Of a DNA stretch of 64,000 nt, positions 1-8,596 are shown in pieces. Origin of the DNA: Pannonibacter sp. XCT-53 (GTDB lineage Bacteria; Pseudomonadota; Alphaproteobacteria; Rhizobiales; Stappiaceae); contig NZ_JAABLQ010000004.1 in assembly GCF_009915765.1 (NCBI RefSeq), positions 203,847-267,846 of the forward strand, in the 5' to 3' direction. The notes under the pieces were generated by a model. That model made no database searches, was not told where the DNA came from, and worked only from the letters and a program-made list of their open reading frames with translations. The position numbers and the translations under genes were made by a program. Numbering within the stretch: the first letter of the stretch is position 1; the number at the start of each line of letters is the position of its first letter.

Positions 1-572
1 TCGGCCGCCTGCTGCAGCGCGGCGCGCGCGACATCGTCATCCAGCTTCACCGACAGGGTCATGTGAAAGCGGAAGTCCTCGAAGATGTAAGGATAGCCCC
101 AGGCAGCCAGCAGCTCCTGCTGGCGGGCGTTGAGGCCGGAGGCCATGCGCCGGGCGATGTCGGCCTCGCTGAGGGGAGCGCGGAACGGCTCGAAGGCGGT
201 GACGCAGGCGGCGGCAAAGGCATTGATGTCGGCGCTCGCCGGCTGCGGCGTCAGGGCGAGGAAACGGCCGAGCAGGGTCACGTCCAGGGCCGGGATCTCG
301 AAGGCGGCCGCGCGGGCGCAGAAGCGGCGGAAGCCGTCGACCAGATCGGCCTCGCTGACGCCATCCTTCAGCGAGAACGGTGCCTTCAGCGTCGCGTGGA
401 AGCCGTAGCGGCGCGGATCGGTCGTCAGGCTTGCCACCTCGTCCGCCGTCAGCCCGTCGACCTCCGGCTGCGTCAGCGGCGTATCCGTCACGGCATCGCG
501 GCCGAGCCATGTGGCACCCAGGCGGGTCAGCTCCGCATCGACGGGGGCGGTGTAATAGACGGCATAACGCAT
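1..572 (-). CDS. DUF1045 phosphonate-metabolism protein, 2H phosphoesterase-like (partial)
   Basis: The first 190 codons are present; the C-terminus lies beyond the left edge. The product opens MRYAVYYTAP, as DUF1045 proteins do, and has two separated H-x-T elements (GFHATLKAPF and FRFHMTLSV), the paired His-Thr signature of 2H phosphoesterases. The family is known as a companion of C-P lyase operons without an assigned reaction. The gene is the last visible member of the phn operon, 85 bases after the acetyltransferase gene. I infer a cyclic phosphodiester hydrolase role; the family call is firm, the reaction is not. Confidence 0.85.
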   Translation of the reverse strand, partial: MRYAVYYTAPVDAELTRLGATWLGRDAVTDTPLTQPEVDGLTADEVASLTTDPRRYGFHATLKAPFSLKDGVSEADLVDGFRRFCARAAAFEIPALDVTLLGRFLALTPQPASADINAFAAACVTAFEPFRAPLSEADIARRMASGLNARQQELLAAWGYPYIFEDFRFHMTLSVKLDDDVARAALQQAA

Positions 573-657
573 GGATGGCTAACTTTCGGACGACTTCCTG
601 ATACTGGCAGAGCGCTTAGAGGGCGAGCGTGTCGGTTCGATGACAATCTTGCGGCGA

Positions 658-1293
658 TCAGCGCTCCGGATCGTAGCTATCGCAAAAGGCAGCGATGTCC
701 GCCTGTTGAAAGTCGCTGAGCCGGGAAAAAATCAGCTCATCCGGCCAGTCCCACCAGCGGATGCGGGACAGCCGTTCCGCGATCCCGGGCGCGAAGCGGT
801 CACGGATCCGCCGCGCGGGCACACCGCCGACGATGGTGTAGGGCGCCACATCGCGGCTGACGACGGCACCGGCGGCGATCACGGCGCCGTCGCCCACGGT
901 CACTCCGGGCAGGAGGATGGCGCCGTGGCCGATCCACACGTCATTGCCGACAAGGACACGGGCAGCCCGGCGCTCGGCGAAGAAGCCGGCGTCACGGCTG
1001 GCGGCCGGGTCATAATACTCCGGGCAATAGGTGAAGCGGTGCTGCGAGGGCCGGTCCATCGGGTGGTTCGGCGCGCCGATCCGCACCGAATTGGCGATGG
1101 CGGTGAACTTGCCGATCACCGTATCCGCCACCTCGCAATATTCGCCCAGATAGCTGAAGTCGCCGATGCTGGCATATTCCAGCCGGGAGTGGGCCAGCAC
1201 CTCGCAGTGCCGGCCGATCGTCACCTCGCGCTGGCGCACGGTGGCATGGACCACCGTTTCCGCCAGCTTGGCCTGTGTCTTGACGCTGTCCAT
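658..1293 (-). CDS. Phosphonate-operon hexapeptide-repeat acetyltransferase (TIGR03308-like)
   Basis: A 211-residue left-handed beta-helix acyltransferase of the xenobiotic/chloramphenicol acetyltransferase type. Hexapeptide rungs run from about residue 20 to 160, for example VLVGNDVWIGHGAIL and VTVGDGAVIAAGAVV, followed by the typical IVGGVPARRI. It lies 19 bases after phnL in the same direction. Proteins of this type are a recognised accessory of C-P lyase operons; acetylation of an aminoalkylphosphonate or pathway intermediate is inferred. The ATG at 1293 was preferred because an earlier in-frame start would overlap the end of phnL. Confidence 0.85.
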   Translation of the reverse strand: MDSVKTQAKLAETVVHATVRQREVTIGRHCEVLAHSRLEYASIGDFSYLGEYCEVADTVIGKFTAIANSVRIGAPNHPMDRPSQHRFTYCPEYYDPAASRDAGFFAERRAARVLVGNDVWIGHGAILLPGVTVGDGAVIAAGAVVSRDVAPYTIVGGVPARRIRDRFAPGIAERLSRIRWWDWPDELIFSRLSDFQQADIAAFCDSYDPER

Positions 1294-1312
1294 CGCCAGT
1301 TCCCCTGTCCGA

Positions 1313-2014
1313 TCAGGCCGCCCGGGCCGAGAAGCCAGAAACGTCGACAACGCGGTCGGCGATGACCTCGCGCACGTCGAGGTCATGCAGGATGCCGAGC
1401 ATGGCAACGCCCTGCTGCTTCTTCTCGTTGACGAGGTCGATCACCACCGCGCGGTTGGCGGCGTCCAGCGAGGCGGTCGGCTCGTCCAGCAGCAGCAGCG
1501 GGTAGTGGGCGATGAAGCCGCGGGCGATGTTGACGCGCTGCTGCTCGCCGCCGGAGAAGGTGGCGGGCGGCAGGCCCCACAGGGCTTCCGGCACGTTCAG
1601 CCGGGCCAGCAGGTCGCGTGCGACCTTGCGGGCGGCGGCCTCGCCGGTGCCCTGGGCGATCAGCGGTTCGGCAACGACGTTCTCGGCCGACACGCGCGGG
1701 ATGACGCGCAGGAACTGGCTGACATAGCCGATGGTCTTCTGGCGCAGGGCCAGCACCTGACGCGGGGCGGCACTGGCGATGTTGACGATCTTCTCGTCCT
1801 CGGTGACCAGGATCTGGCCGCGTTCGCAGCGGTAGTTGCCGTAGATCATCTTCAGGATCGAGCTCTTGCCGGCGCCGGACGGGCCGCCAAGCACGACGCA
1901 TTCGCCGGCATCCACCGCAAAGCTGACACCAGCCACCACGGGAATGGCCAGACCGCCCTGCAGGTGCATGGTGAAGGTCTTGCCGACGTCATTGAGACAA
2001 AGACGGGTGCGCAT
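1313..2014 (-). CDS. phnL: C-P lyase system ATPase-like protein PhnL
   Basis: A 233-residue ABC-type ATPase without membrane domains. The Walker A is GGPSGAGKSS, the signature FSGGEQQRVNIARG and the Walker B LLLLDEPTASLD. The N-terminus, which refers to an LQGG-type insert before the Walker A, and the position directly after phnK identify PhnL rather than a transporter ATPase. In E. coli PhnL is needed with PhnG, H and I for transfer of the ribose triphosphate group to the phosphonate. It starts 8 bases after the phnK stop. Confidence 0.93.
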   Translation of the reverse strand: MRTRLCLNDVGKTFTMHLQGGLAIPVVAGVSFAVDAGECVVLGGPSGAGKSSILKMIYGNYRCERGQILVTEDEKIVNIASAAPRQVLALRQKTIGYVSQFLRVIPRVSAENVVAEPLIAQGTGEAAARKVARDLLARLNVPEALWGLPPATFSGGEQQRVNIARGFIAHYPLLLLDEPTASLDAANRAVVIDLVNEKKQQGVAMLGILHDLDVREVIADRVVDVSGFSARAA

Positions 2015-2022
2015 GGATGACC

Positions 2023-2811
2023 TCAGACCTGGAGGATGGAAGAGACGAGAAGCTGGGTGTAGGGCGCCTGCGGGTCGTCCAGCACCTGATCGGTCAGGCC
2101 GGTCTCGATCACCTCGCCATTGCGCATGACGATCATGCGATGCGACAGCAGGCGGGCGACAGCGAGGTCATGCGTGACGATGACCACCGACAGGCCGAGA
2201 TCGGCCACGAGGCCACGCAGCAAGTCCAGAAGGCGCGCCTGCACCGACACGTCGAGACCGCCGGTGGGCTCGTCCATGAACACAAGGCGCGGACCGGTGA
2301 CGAGATTGCGGGCGATCTGCAGGCGCTGGCGCATGCCGCCGGAGAAGGCGCGCGGGTCGTCATCGATGCGGGTGCCGTCGATCTCGACGCGCTCGAGCCA
2401 GTCAAGCGCCGTGCCGCGGATGTTGCCATAGTGGCGGTTGCCGACAGCCATCAGCCGCTCGCCGACATTGGCCCCGGCGGACACGGTCATGCGCAGGCCA
2501 TCGGCGGCGTTCTGGTGCACGAAGCCCCAGTCGGTGCGCATCAGGAAGCGGCGCTCGGCCTCGGTCAGCTGGAACAGGTCGCGCATCGCGCCGTCGCGCA
2601 TGCGGTACTCGATGGCACCGGCGGTCGGGGCGAGGCGGGTGGCGAGGCAGTTCAGGAGAGTGGTCTTGCCCGATCCGCTCTCGCCGACGATGGCCAGAAC
2701 CTCGCCCGGCCACAGCTCGAAGGAGACATCACGGCAGCCCAGGCGGTCGCCGTAGAAGCGGGTGACGCCGCTGGCCCGCAGCAGGGGCTCTTCGCTCAGA
2801 AAGTCGGTCAT
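2023..2811 (-). CDS. phnK: C-P lyase system ATPase-like protein PhnK
   Basis: A 262-residue ABC-type ATPase with Walker A GESGSGKTTLL, signature FSGGMRQRLQIARN and Walker B LVFMDEPTGGLD. The oligopeptide-transporter-like sequence and the 4-base ATGA overlap with the upstream phnJ are typical of PhnK. In E. coli PhnK docks onto PhnJ in the PhnGHIJ core and its ATPase activity is needed for phosphonate use. No permease gene accompanies it, so a transport role is unlikely. Confidence 0.93.
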   Translation of the reverse strand: MTDFLSEEPLLRASGVTRFYGDRLGCRDVSFELWPGEVLAIVGESGSGKTTLLNCLATRLAPTAGAIEYRMRDGAMRDLFQLTEAERRFLMRTDWGFVHQNAADGLRMTVSAGANVGERLMAVGNRHYGNIRGTALDWLERVEIDGTRIDDDPRAFSGGMRQRLQIARNLVTGPRLVFMDEPTGGLDVSVQARLLDLLRGLVADLGLSVVIVTHDLAVARLLSHRMIVMRNGEVIETGLTDQVLDDPQAPYTQLLVSSILQV

Positions 2812-3749
2812 TCGCCCGCCTCCGTCTTGGCTGCGCCGGATGCTTTGCCGGCTAAATGCGATGCTGCCGGATTGGCGGCCATGTCGCCGACATGCCCTTC
2901 AGCGCGGCGTTCCTCGCAATAGTCGCTGTCGGAACAGACGAACATGCGCCCGCCCTTGTCATCGAGCACCACCTCATCGAGATAGACATGCCGCGCGCCG
3001 CAAAGGCCGCAGGGCTTGTCGAACTTCTGCACCTCGAAGGGATGGTCGTCGAAGTCGAGGCTCTTGACCTTGGTGTAGGGCGGGATGGCGTAGATGCGCT
3101 TCTCGCGGCCAGCGCCGTAGAGCTGCAGTGCCTTCATGTTGTCGATCTTCGGATTGTCGAATTTCGGCGTCGGCGAGGGATCCATCACGTAGCGGTCGGC
3201 GACCTTCACCGGATAGGCATAGGTCGTGGCGATGCGGCCGTGGTGGGCGATGTCCTCGTAAAGCTTCACATGCATGAGGCCATATTCCTCAAGCGCGTGC
3301 ATCTTGCGGGTCTCGGTCTCGCGCGGTTCCAGGAAACGCAGCGGCTCGGGGATCGGAACCTGGAAGACGAGGATCTGGTCCTCGGTCAGCTCCTTCTCCG
3401 GGATGCGGTGCCGGGTCTGGATGATGGTGGCGTCCTTCGTCGCCGAGGTGGTCTTCACCTGCGCCGTCTTTTCAAAGAAGCCACGGATCGCGACCGCATT
3501 GGTGGTGTCGTCGGAGCCCTGGTCAATGACCTTCAGCGTGTCCTCGCGGCCCAGCACGGCGGCGGTCACCTGCACGCCGCCGGTGCCCCAGCCGTAGGGC
3601 ATGGGCATCTCGCGGGCGGCGAAGGGAACCTGGTAGCCGGGAATGGCAATGCCCTTGAGGATGGCACGGCGGATCATCCGCTTGGTCTGCTCGTCCAGAT
3701 AGGCGAAGTTGTACTCGCCCTCGGTCTCGGTGATGGACTGTGCGGTCAT
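2808..3749 (-). CDS. phnJ: Alpha-D-ribose 1-methylphosphonate 5-phosphate C-P lyase PhnJ
   Basis: A 313-residue radical-SAM C-P lyase that cleaves the carbon-phosphorus bond, releasing the alkane and ribose 1,2-cyclic phosphate 5-phosphate. The four family cysteines are at C247, C250, C272 and C278, spaced C-x2-C-x21-C-x5-C. By analogy with E. coli the first three bind the 4Fe-4S cluster and the last carries the catalytic radical chemistry. The C-terminus is rich in Gly and Ala after the cluster domain and is a little longer than in E. coli. The start overlaps the phnI stop by 4 bases. Confidence 0.97.
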   Translation of the reverse strand: MTAQSITETEGEYNFAYLDEQTKRMIRRAILKGIAIPGYQVPFAAREMPMPYGWGTGGVQVTAAVLGREDTLKVIDQGSDDTTNAVAIRGFFEKTAQVKTTSATKDATIIQTRHRIPEKELTEDQILVFQVPIPEPLRFLEPRETETRKMHALEEYGLMHVKLYEDIAHHGRIATTYAYPVKVADRYVMDPSPTPKFDNPKIDNMKALQLYGAGREKRIYAIPPYTKVKSLDFDDHPFEVQKFDKPCGLCGARHVYLDEVVLDDKGGRMFVCSDSDYCEERRAEGHVGDMAANPAASHLAGKASGAAKTEAGE

Positions 3750-4894
3750 TCCGCGGCCTCCTTCTCGCTTCCGTCGGTCGTCGTGGCGCCGATGGCCTCA
3801 TGGGCCGCAGCCTGGTCGGCGGCCTGCCGGTCGAACCACTCGCCGCGCATGCGCCGAACCAGATCCAGCTCGGCCTGGAAATCGACGTAGTGCGGCAGTT
3901 TCAGGTGCTCGACAAAACCGGTGGCCTGGACGTTGTCCGAATGCGACAGCACGAATTCCTCGTCCTGCGCCGGCGCGGTGCGTTCCTCGCCCAGCTCCTC
4001 GCAGCGCAGCGACCGGTCGACCATGGCCATGGACATGGCCTTGCGCTCGACCTGGCCGAAGACGAGGCCGTAGCCGCGCGTGAACTGCGGCGGGACCTTG
4101 GCCGAGCCCTTGAACTGGTTGACCATCTGGCATTCGGTCACCTTGATGCGCCCGAGCGGCACGGCAAAGCCCAGTTCCTCGGCGAAGAACTCCACCTCCA
4201 CCGCGCCATAGCGGATCTCGCCGGCGAAGGGATGGGTGCGGCCGTAGCCGCGCTGGGTGGAATAGGCCAGCGCCAGCAGGAAGCCCTCGTCGCCCCGGGC
4301 AAGGTTCTGCAGCCGCAGGTCGCGACCGGCCGGGAAGCCGAGCGGTTCGCGCGTCAGGTCGCCCACCGCAGTGTCCTCTACCGGCGGCACATCCTCCTCG
4401 ATCAGGCCTTCACCGCTGAGGAGATCCGTGACGCGCGGCATGGCGGTCTCGGTCACCTCGGCCGTGAGCGGCGTGTCCAGCTCACCATCGGCGGCGAGCT
4501 TGAAGTCGAGCAGACGGTGGGTGTAGTCGAACGTGGGGCCGAGCAGCTGGCCGCCCGGCAGGTCCTTGAAGGTGGCCGAGATGCGGCGTTCGACCAGCAT
4601 GGCGCCTGTGTCGACCGGCTCGCTGTAGCCGAAGCGCGGCAGCGTGGTGCGGTAGGCGCGCAGCAGGAACACGGCCTCGATCAGGTCGCCGCGCGCCTGC
4701 TTGATGGCCAGCGCTGCCAGACCCTCATCGTAGAGCGAGCCTTCGCCCATGACACGGGCCACGGCAATGGCGAGCTGGCCGGCGATCTGGTCCAGCGTCA
4801 GGCCGGGAACCGACCGGTCGCCCCGGCGCTTGGTGGCCATGAGGCGATGGGCGTTGCGGATGGCCTTCTCGCCACCCTTGACGGCAACATACAT
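3746..4894 (-). CDS. phnI: C-P lyase core subunit PhnI
   Basis: A 382-residue protein opening MYVAVKGGEKAI, the conserved PhnI N-terminus. With PhnG, H and L it forms ribose 1-phosphonate 5-triphosphate from ATP and phosphonate; PhnI alone has purine nucleosidase activity in E. coli. The C-terminal region containing the SHSDNVQATGF segment is typical. It begins 3 bases after the phnH stop and ends in an ATGA overlap with phnJ, implying translational coupling of the core complex subunits. Confidence 0.96.
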   Translation of the reverse strand: MYVAVKGGEKAIRNAHRLMATKRRGDRSVPGLTLDQIAGQLAIAVARVMGEGSLYDEGLAALAIKQARGDLIEAVFLLRAYRTTLPRFGYSEPVDTGAMLVERRISATFKDLPGGQLLGPTFDYTHRLLDFKLAADGELDTPLTAEVTETAMPRVTDLLSGEGLIEEDVPPVEDTAVGDLTREPLGFPAGRDLRLQNLARGDEGFLLALAYSTQRGYGRTHPFAGEIRYGAVEVEFFAEELGFAVPLGRIKVTECQMVNQFKGSAKVPPQFTRGYGLVFGQVERKAMSMAMVDRSLRCEELGEERTAPAQDEEFVLSHSDNVQATGFVEHLKLPHYVDFQAELDLVRRMRGEWFDRQAADQAAAHEAIGATTTDGSEKEAAE

Positions 4895-4897
4895 GGT

Positions 4898-5524
4898 TCA
4901 GGCCTCCGACCGGGTGATGGTGGTGGAACGGGGCAGGCCGACGATCTCGTTGCCAGCGGCAAAGACCATGTCGACTCCGCGCGGGAACAGGCGGGTGTTG
5001 TCCTCAGCCTGGTCCCAGAAGGTGACGGGCACGGGCGAGATGCGCAGCGGCTGCGTCGTCTCGATGCCCGGACCGGTCAGGGTCACGGCCTTGCCGCCCG
5101 TGAAGCTGTCGACGCCGATCAGCAGCGTTGTCGAGCGATCCGGATATTCCAGCGTGCCAAGCGCGAAGCCCGACAGGGCCGGCAGCGTCCGGGCGTCGCT
5201 GATCAGGGCAAAGGTCGCCTCCAGCGGGGAGGTCACGACCGGCGCGCCGGTGTGGAACTTCAGGAACTGGCCGACGGCATCTGTCCGGGCCAGCGCCGGA
5301 TCAAGCCACAGCGGCGTGTCATAGTCGGCCAGGGCGAGGGCCATGGCGGCGAGTGCCGGGGTCAGCGGGGCGGGTGGCTTGAGCGCAAAGGTCTCAAGTG
5401 CCGTCGGGCGGCCCGGCCGGGCCAGCGCCATCATCACGGCGCGGAAGACCTGCTGGCCCTGATGCACCGGATCGGTGAAACCCGGGCTGAGCGTGGCGGT
5501 GACGGAGAGCGGGCGGGCAGTCAT
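4898..5524 (-). CDS. phnH: C-P lyase core subunit PhnH
   Basis: A 208-residue PhnH, a structural subunit of the PhnGHIJ core related to PLP-fold proteins but lacking the cofactor. Diagnostic elements are the N-terminal GFTDPVHQGQQVFRAVM, the early ALARPG motif, the central GVDSFTGGKAVTL and the late FPRGVDMVF segment. The start codon overlaps the phnG stop in a TGATG arrangement, so expression is likely coupled to phnG. Confidence 0.95.
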   Translation of the reverse strand: MTARPLSVTATLSPGFTDPVHQGQQVFRAVMMALARPGRPTALETFALKPPAPLTPALAAMALALADYDTPLWLDPALARTDAVGQFLKFHTGAPVVTSPLEATFALISDARTLPALSGFALGTLEYPDRSTTLLIGVDSFTGGKAVTLTGPGIETTQPLRISPVPVTFWDQAEDNTRLFPRGVDMVFAAGNEIVGLPRSTTITRSEA

Positions 5525-6018
5525 CAGTCGTCTCCGCGAACCATGGTGAAGAAGTCGACCTTCGTGGCGGCTGTTTCGGCGCGGACGGTGGCGTCCGCCG
5601 CCTCGGCTTCGGACGCGAGCGGGGCGAGGATCTCGCGTTCCACCGCCTCGGTCAGGTCGGGGCTTTGCCAGAGGGCGTCGACGAGGGCGGCATGCAGGGC
5701 CTTCTGCTTCGAGCGGCCCATGACATAGGACGATCCGGCGATGCCGTTCTCAAGCCGGACGACGCAGCGCGTGACGGTGACCTCGCCGAGGTTGAAGGGG
5801 GCACCGGTTCCGCCCATGCGGCCGCGCACCATCACGAGGCCGGTTTCCGGCGCGCGCACCAGCTCGTGGGCGGGCAGCGGTGCAAAGGGGGCGAGCGCGG
5901 CAGCCAGCCGGTCCGGCGTTGCTGTGGCGAGCGCGGCCATGAGGCGGCGGCGGGCCTCGGTGGAGGCGTCAGGGGAGTCGTCGGGGGATGCGGATGGGGG
6001 CGGGGCCTGGTGCGGCAT
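5524..6018 (-). CDS. phnG: C-P lyase core subunit PhnG
   Basis: A 164-residue PhnG, first gene of the phn transcription unit. The recognisable family core is VRAPETGLVMVRGRMGGTG followed by LGEVTVTRCVVRL and GSSYVMGRSKQKA. The chosen ATG at 6018 is preceded at good spacing by a GAGGAG ribosome-binding site. The first ~27 residues are Pro/Ser-rich and extend beyond the E. coli form, so a start at 5937 is possible but lacks a comparable site. The promoter region is shared with the divergent phnF. Confidence 0.94.
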   Translation of the reverse strand: MPHQAPPPSASPDDSPDASTEARRRLMAALATATPDRLAAALAPFAPLPAHELVRAPETGLVMVRGRMGGTGAPFNLGEVTVTRCVVRLENGIAGSSYVMGRSKQKALHAALVDALWQSPDLTEAVEREILAPLASEAEAADATVRAETAATKVDFFTMVRGDD

Positions 6019-6071
6019 GGCCGTTCTCCTCGGCGGTCTGGATCGGGCGATCCGTATCTAGACTTGATTTG

Positions 6072-6086
6072 TATACTTGTATAGAC
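6072..6086. promoter_or_regulatory. Probable PhnF operator
   Basis: The perfect inverted repeat TATAC-TT-GTATA (6072-6083) overlaps GTATAGAC (6079-6086). The latter fits the GT-MTAK-AC core known for operators of HutC-subfamily GntR regulators. The site lies in the 114-base spacer between divergent phnG and phnF, where an autoregulating repressor would be expected to act. Confidence 0.65.
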
Positions 6087-6132
6087 GAATTTTTAGATTG
6101 ACTGACAGATAGCGAAAATTGATGACGAACCC

Positions 6133-6867
6133 ATGACGCAGCGAGTGATCATCGACCGGGGCGCCGGCATAGCCGTCTGGCGGCAGATTGCGGAGTGGGT
6201 GCGCGCCGAAGTGGCGTCGGGCACCTTCGAACAGGGCAGCCGGCTGCCCACCGAAACGGAGATCGCCGAACGCTTCGGGGTCAACCGCCACACGGTCCGG
6301 CGGGCCATTGCGGCGCTGACGGCGGAGGGCATCCTGCGGGCCGACCAGGGGCGCGGGACCTTCGTCACGGCCCAGCCGGTCTCCTATCCCATCACGGCGC
6401 GGACCCGGTTTTCCGAAATCATCACCAGCCAGTCGCGCGAGCCCGGTGGCAGCCTGATCGGCTCGGCCGTCGAGGAGGCAGATGCGTTGCTGGCCGGATG
6501 GCTGGAGGTTCCGGTCGGAACCCTCCTGCTGCGCCTCGACACGCTGAGTGTCGTCGACGGCGTGCCGCTCATGGTCGGCGCGGCCTGGGTGGAGCAGGCC
6601 CGGTTCCCGAACCTGCTGCGCGACTATGCCGAGACCAATTCTCTGACGGCGGCGCTGAAGCGTGGCGGTGTCGAGGATTACACGCGCAAGGAAACGCGGA
6701 TCAGCGCCGAGCTGGTCGACGCCGACGACGCCCGCCTGCTCGAGGTGGCCCTCGGCACGCCGGTGCTGATCATGGAAAGCGTCAATCTCGATCCGGACGG
6801 CCGGCGCATCCAGTATGGCCGCGCCCGGGTTGCGGCCGAACGCATCCAGATCGTCGTGCCCAACTGA
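6133..6867 (+). CDS. phnF: Phosphonate operon regulator PhnF (GntR/HutC family)
   Basis: A 244-residue regulator. The N-terminal winged helix (about residues 15-80) includes GSRLPTETEIAERFGVNRHT and the wing GRGTFVTA. The C-terminal UTRA ligand domain (about 95-240) contains FSEIITSQ and LLLRLDTLSVVDG. It is transcribed divergently from phnG. Members of this group repress phn genes, some responding to phosphate or phosphonate metabolites; the effector here is unknown. The ATG at 6133 is the natural start. Confidence 0.92.
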   Translation: MTQRVIIDRGAGIAVWRQIAEWVRAEVASGTFEQGSRLPTETEIAERFGVNRHTVRRAIAALTAEGILRADQGRGTFVTAQPVSYPITARTRFSEIITSQSREPGGSLIGSAVEEADALLAGWLEVPVGTLLLRLDTLSVVDGVPLMVGAAWVEQARFPNLLRDYAETNSLTAALKRGGVEDYTRKETRISAELVDADDARLLEVALGTPVLIMESVNLDPDGRRIQYGRARVAAERIQIVVPN

Positions 6868-6907
6868 ACGCCGACCCCACCTGAAGACCGGTCCAACCGA
6901 ACTTCGG

Positions 6908-6926
6908 CCCCGGCACTGCGCCGGGG
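6908..6926. terminator. Short G+C hairpin between convergent genes
   Basis: A 7-bp stem (CCCCGGC / GCCGGGG) with a 5-base loop sits between the end of phnF and the end of the convergent CYTH-CHAD gene. No T-run follows on either strand, so termination activity is doubtful. Confidence 0.3.
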
Positions 6927-6970
6927 GTGCGGTGTGGCTGCGTCAGTGCGAGACCGTCAGTGGCAGACCG

Positions 6971-8536
6971 TCAGCGCCAGTATTTCGGGGCCCGGCTGGC
7001 CTCGTCCCAGGAGTCCTGGGCGTGCTGCCAGGCGTGTCGGGCTTCCGCCTCGTGCCAGCCGATGACGAAGCCGGCAGCCTGGGCCAGGTCCGTGGCCGCA
7101 GTGCCGTCCGGCAGCGGCAGGTCAAGCAGCATCTCGGCCATCGCCACGTCGTTGAGATAGCCGAACACGTCCTGCAGCGACTTCAGTCGCTTGAGGTAGC
7201 TCTTGCGCTCGCCCTTCGGCGTGAGACCGGCGAAGAACTCGAGGCCGTAGCGGAATTTCTTCAGCGCCTTGCGCATGTCGTGCCGCTCGGCGATCGTCAG
7301 GCTGTCGAGGCGGTTGCCGTACTTCTGCACCCGGCGCCATTGGCCGTCGAGCGCCGAGCGGGCAAACTCCGCCACCGGTACGGCGAGCCGTTCGCTCTGC
7401 TCGATGTCCTCGGACGACAGCCAGCCGCGCGTCTCGGTGTAGCTGGCCAGGTCGAACAGCAGGTCGTTGACGGTCTGGCTGACCAGCAGCGCCTGTACAT
7501 CCTGCCGTCTTTGCGCCCGCAGGCCGTCGAGATGCCGGTCCAGACGGGCCAGATCGACACGCTCCGGCGCGATGGCGAGCAGCGGCGCGACGATATCGGC
7601 CGACAGCACATCCAGGTCGCGCAGGCGCCCGATGCCGAGAGCAAGACGCTGGGCGGCCGCATCGAGAGCACCGGTGCTGCGCGGGTTGACGAGGGGGCGG
7701 AACAGCCGCAAGGCCGTTCGCAGCCGGCGCAGGCCAACCCGAAGCTGATGCGGTCCTTCCGGGTCATCCCCGGCCAGGCAGGCCATGCGGTTCTCGGCAA
7801 TCTGGTGCGAACAGGAGCGCAGGATCGCGTGATAGGCCCGCTCCGCCGTCAGGCCGCTGCTGAGGTCGACCGGTTCGGCCAGCGCCGGATGGGCTGCCGG
7901 CACGCCATCCTCACCCCGGGCGAGGCGGTCGCCGCGCTCCGCCTTGCTCAGGGCCGAAAAGCGGAACGGCAGCGGCCCGACCAGGGCGCGGGCAATGGCA
8001 TAGAGCCCCTCGATCTGGCCGGATTTCAGCTCCAGTTCAAGCTCCTGCAGGGGCTGGCGGCGCGGGCCGGCGACGATTTCGCCGATGTCCAGCGCCACCT
8101 CGACCAGGCTGCCATCGGGCGCGGTGATGTCGCGCTGGCTGCGTTCGATCACGGTCTCGAAGCGGGGCGCGAGGCTCTGGCCGCCGAGGGCCGCGGCGAT
8201 TTCCGCGCGAACGTCCTCATCTGGAACGGCGTCCAGCGAAAACTCTGCCGAGGGGACCTTGACCTCGTACTCCCGGGGTGTGTGCAGGCCGCTGCCCGCC
8301 GGGTCGCCGGGCAGTTTCACGGTCTGGATCCACGTCTTGCCCTTGAGGCGGACGCGCGCGGCGATCCGGGCGCGGGCCAGCGCCGTGTCGGGCGTGTCGA
8401 AGTAGATCGAGCGCAGGCGCTGCGTGCGCGCCTTGCCCCGGCCAAAACCTTCAGGAACGCCGAGGCCAGCAAGAGCTTCGGCGGTGCCCGGTGTCAGTTC
8501 GAGCTTGAGCTCGATTTCCCTGTGTGTCGTCCCCAT
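6971..8536 (-). CDS. CYTH and CHAD domain-containing protein, probable inorganic triphosphatase
   Basis: A 521-residue two-domain protein. The N-terminal CYTH domain (about 1-205) begins with EIELKLEL, the ExExK metal and triphosphate-binding signature, and continues with alternating charged beta strands. The C-terminal CHAD domain (about 225-510) is helical and Arg/His-rich (HQLRVGLRRLRTALRLF, KKFRYGLEFF), the type that binds polyphosphate. E. coli YgiF has the same layout and is an inorganic triphosphatase. It stands alone, convergent with phnF; a functional link with phosphonate use is possible but not shown. Confidence 0.9.
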   Translation of the reverse strand: MGTTHREIELKLELTPGTAEALAGLGVPEGFGRGKARTQRLRSIYFDTPDTALARARIAARVRLKGKTWIQTVKLPGDPAGSGLHTPREYEVKVPSAEFSLDAVPDEDVRAEIAAALGGQSLAPRFETVIERSQRDITAPDGSLVEVALDIGEIVAGPRRQPLQELELELKSGQIEGLYAIARALVGPLPFRFSALSKAERGDRLARGEDGVPAAHPALAEPVDLSSGLTAERAYHAILRSCSHQIAENRMACLAGDDPEGPHQLRVGLRRLRTALRLFRPLVNPRSTGALDAAAQRLALGIGRLRDLDVLSADIVAPLLAIAPERVDLARLDRHLDGLRAQRRQDVQALLVSQTVNDLLFDLASYTETRGWLSSEDIEQSERLAVPVAEFARSALDGQWRRVQKYGNRLDSLTIAERHDMRKALKKFRYGLEFFAGLTPKGERKSYLKRLKSLQDVFGYLNDVAMAEMLLDLPLPDGTAATDLAQAAGFVIGWHEAEARHAWQHAQDSWDEASRAPKYWR

Positions 8537-8596
8537 GATCCGGTTCTAGACAAGGCCTGTGCGGCTGTCCAGAAAGATGCAACAGGTGCGCTTTTC

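Noticed and set aside
37..510. Minus-strand Arg-rich open frame at the left edge
   Set aside because: It overlaps the DUF1045 gene in another frame; the DUF1045 frame has both catalytic motifs.
6087..6120. Pho box upstream of the phn operon
   Set aside because: Only one half (CTGTCAG on the minus strand) resembles the consensus; the second direct repeat is missing.
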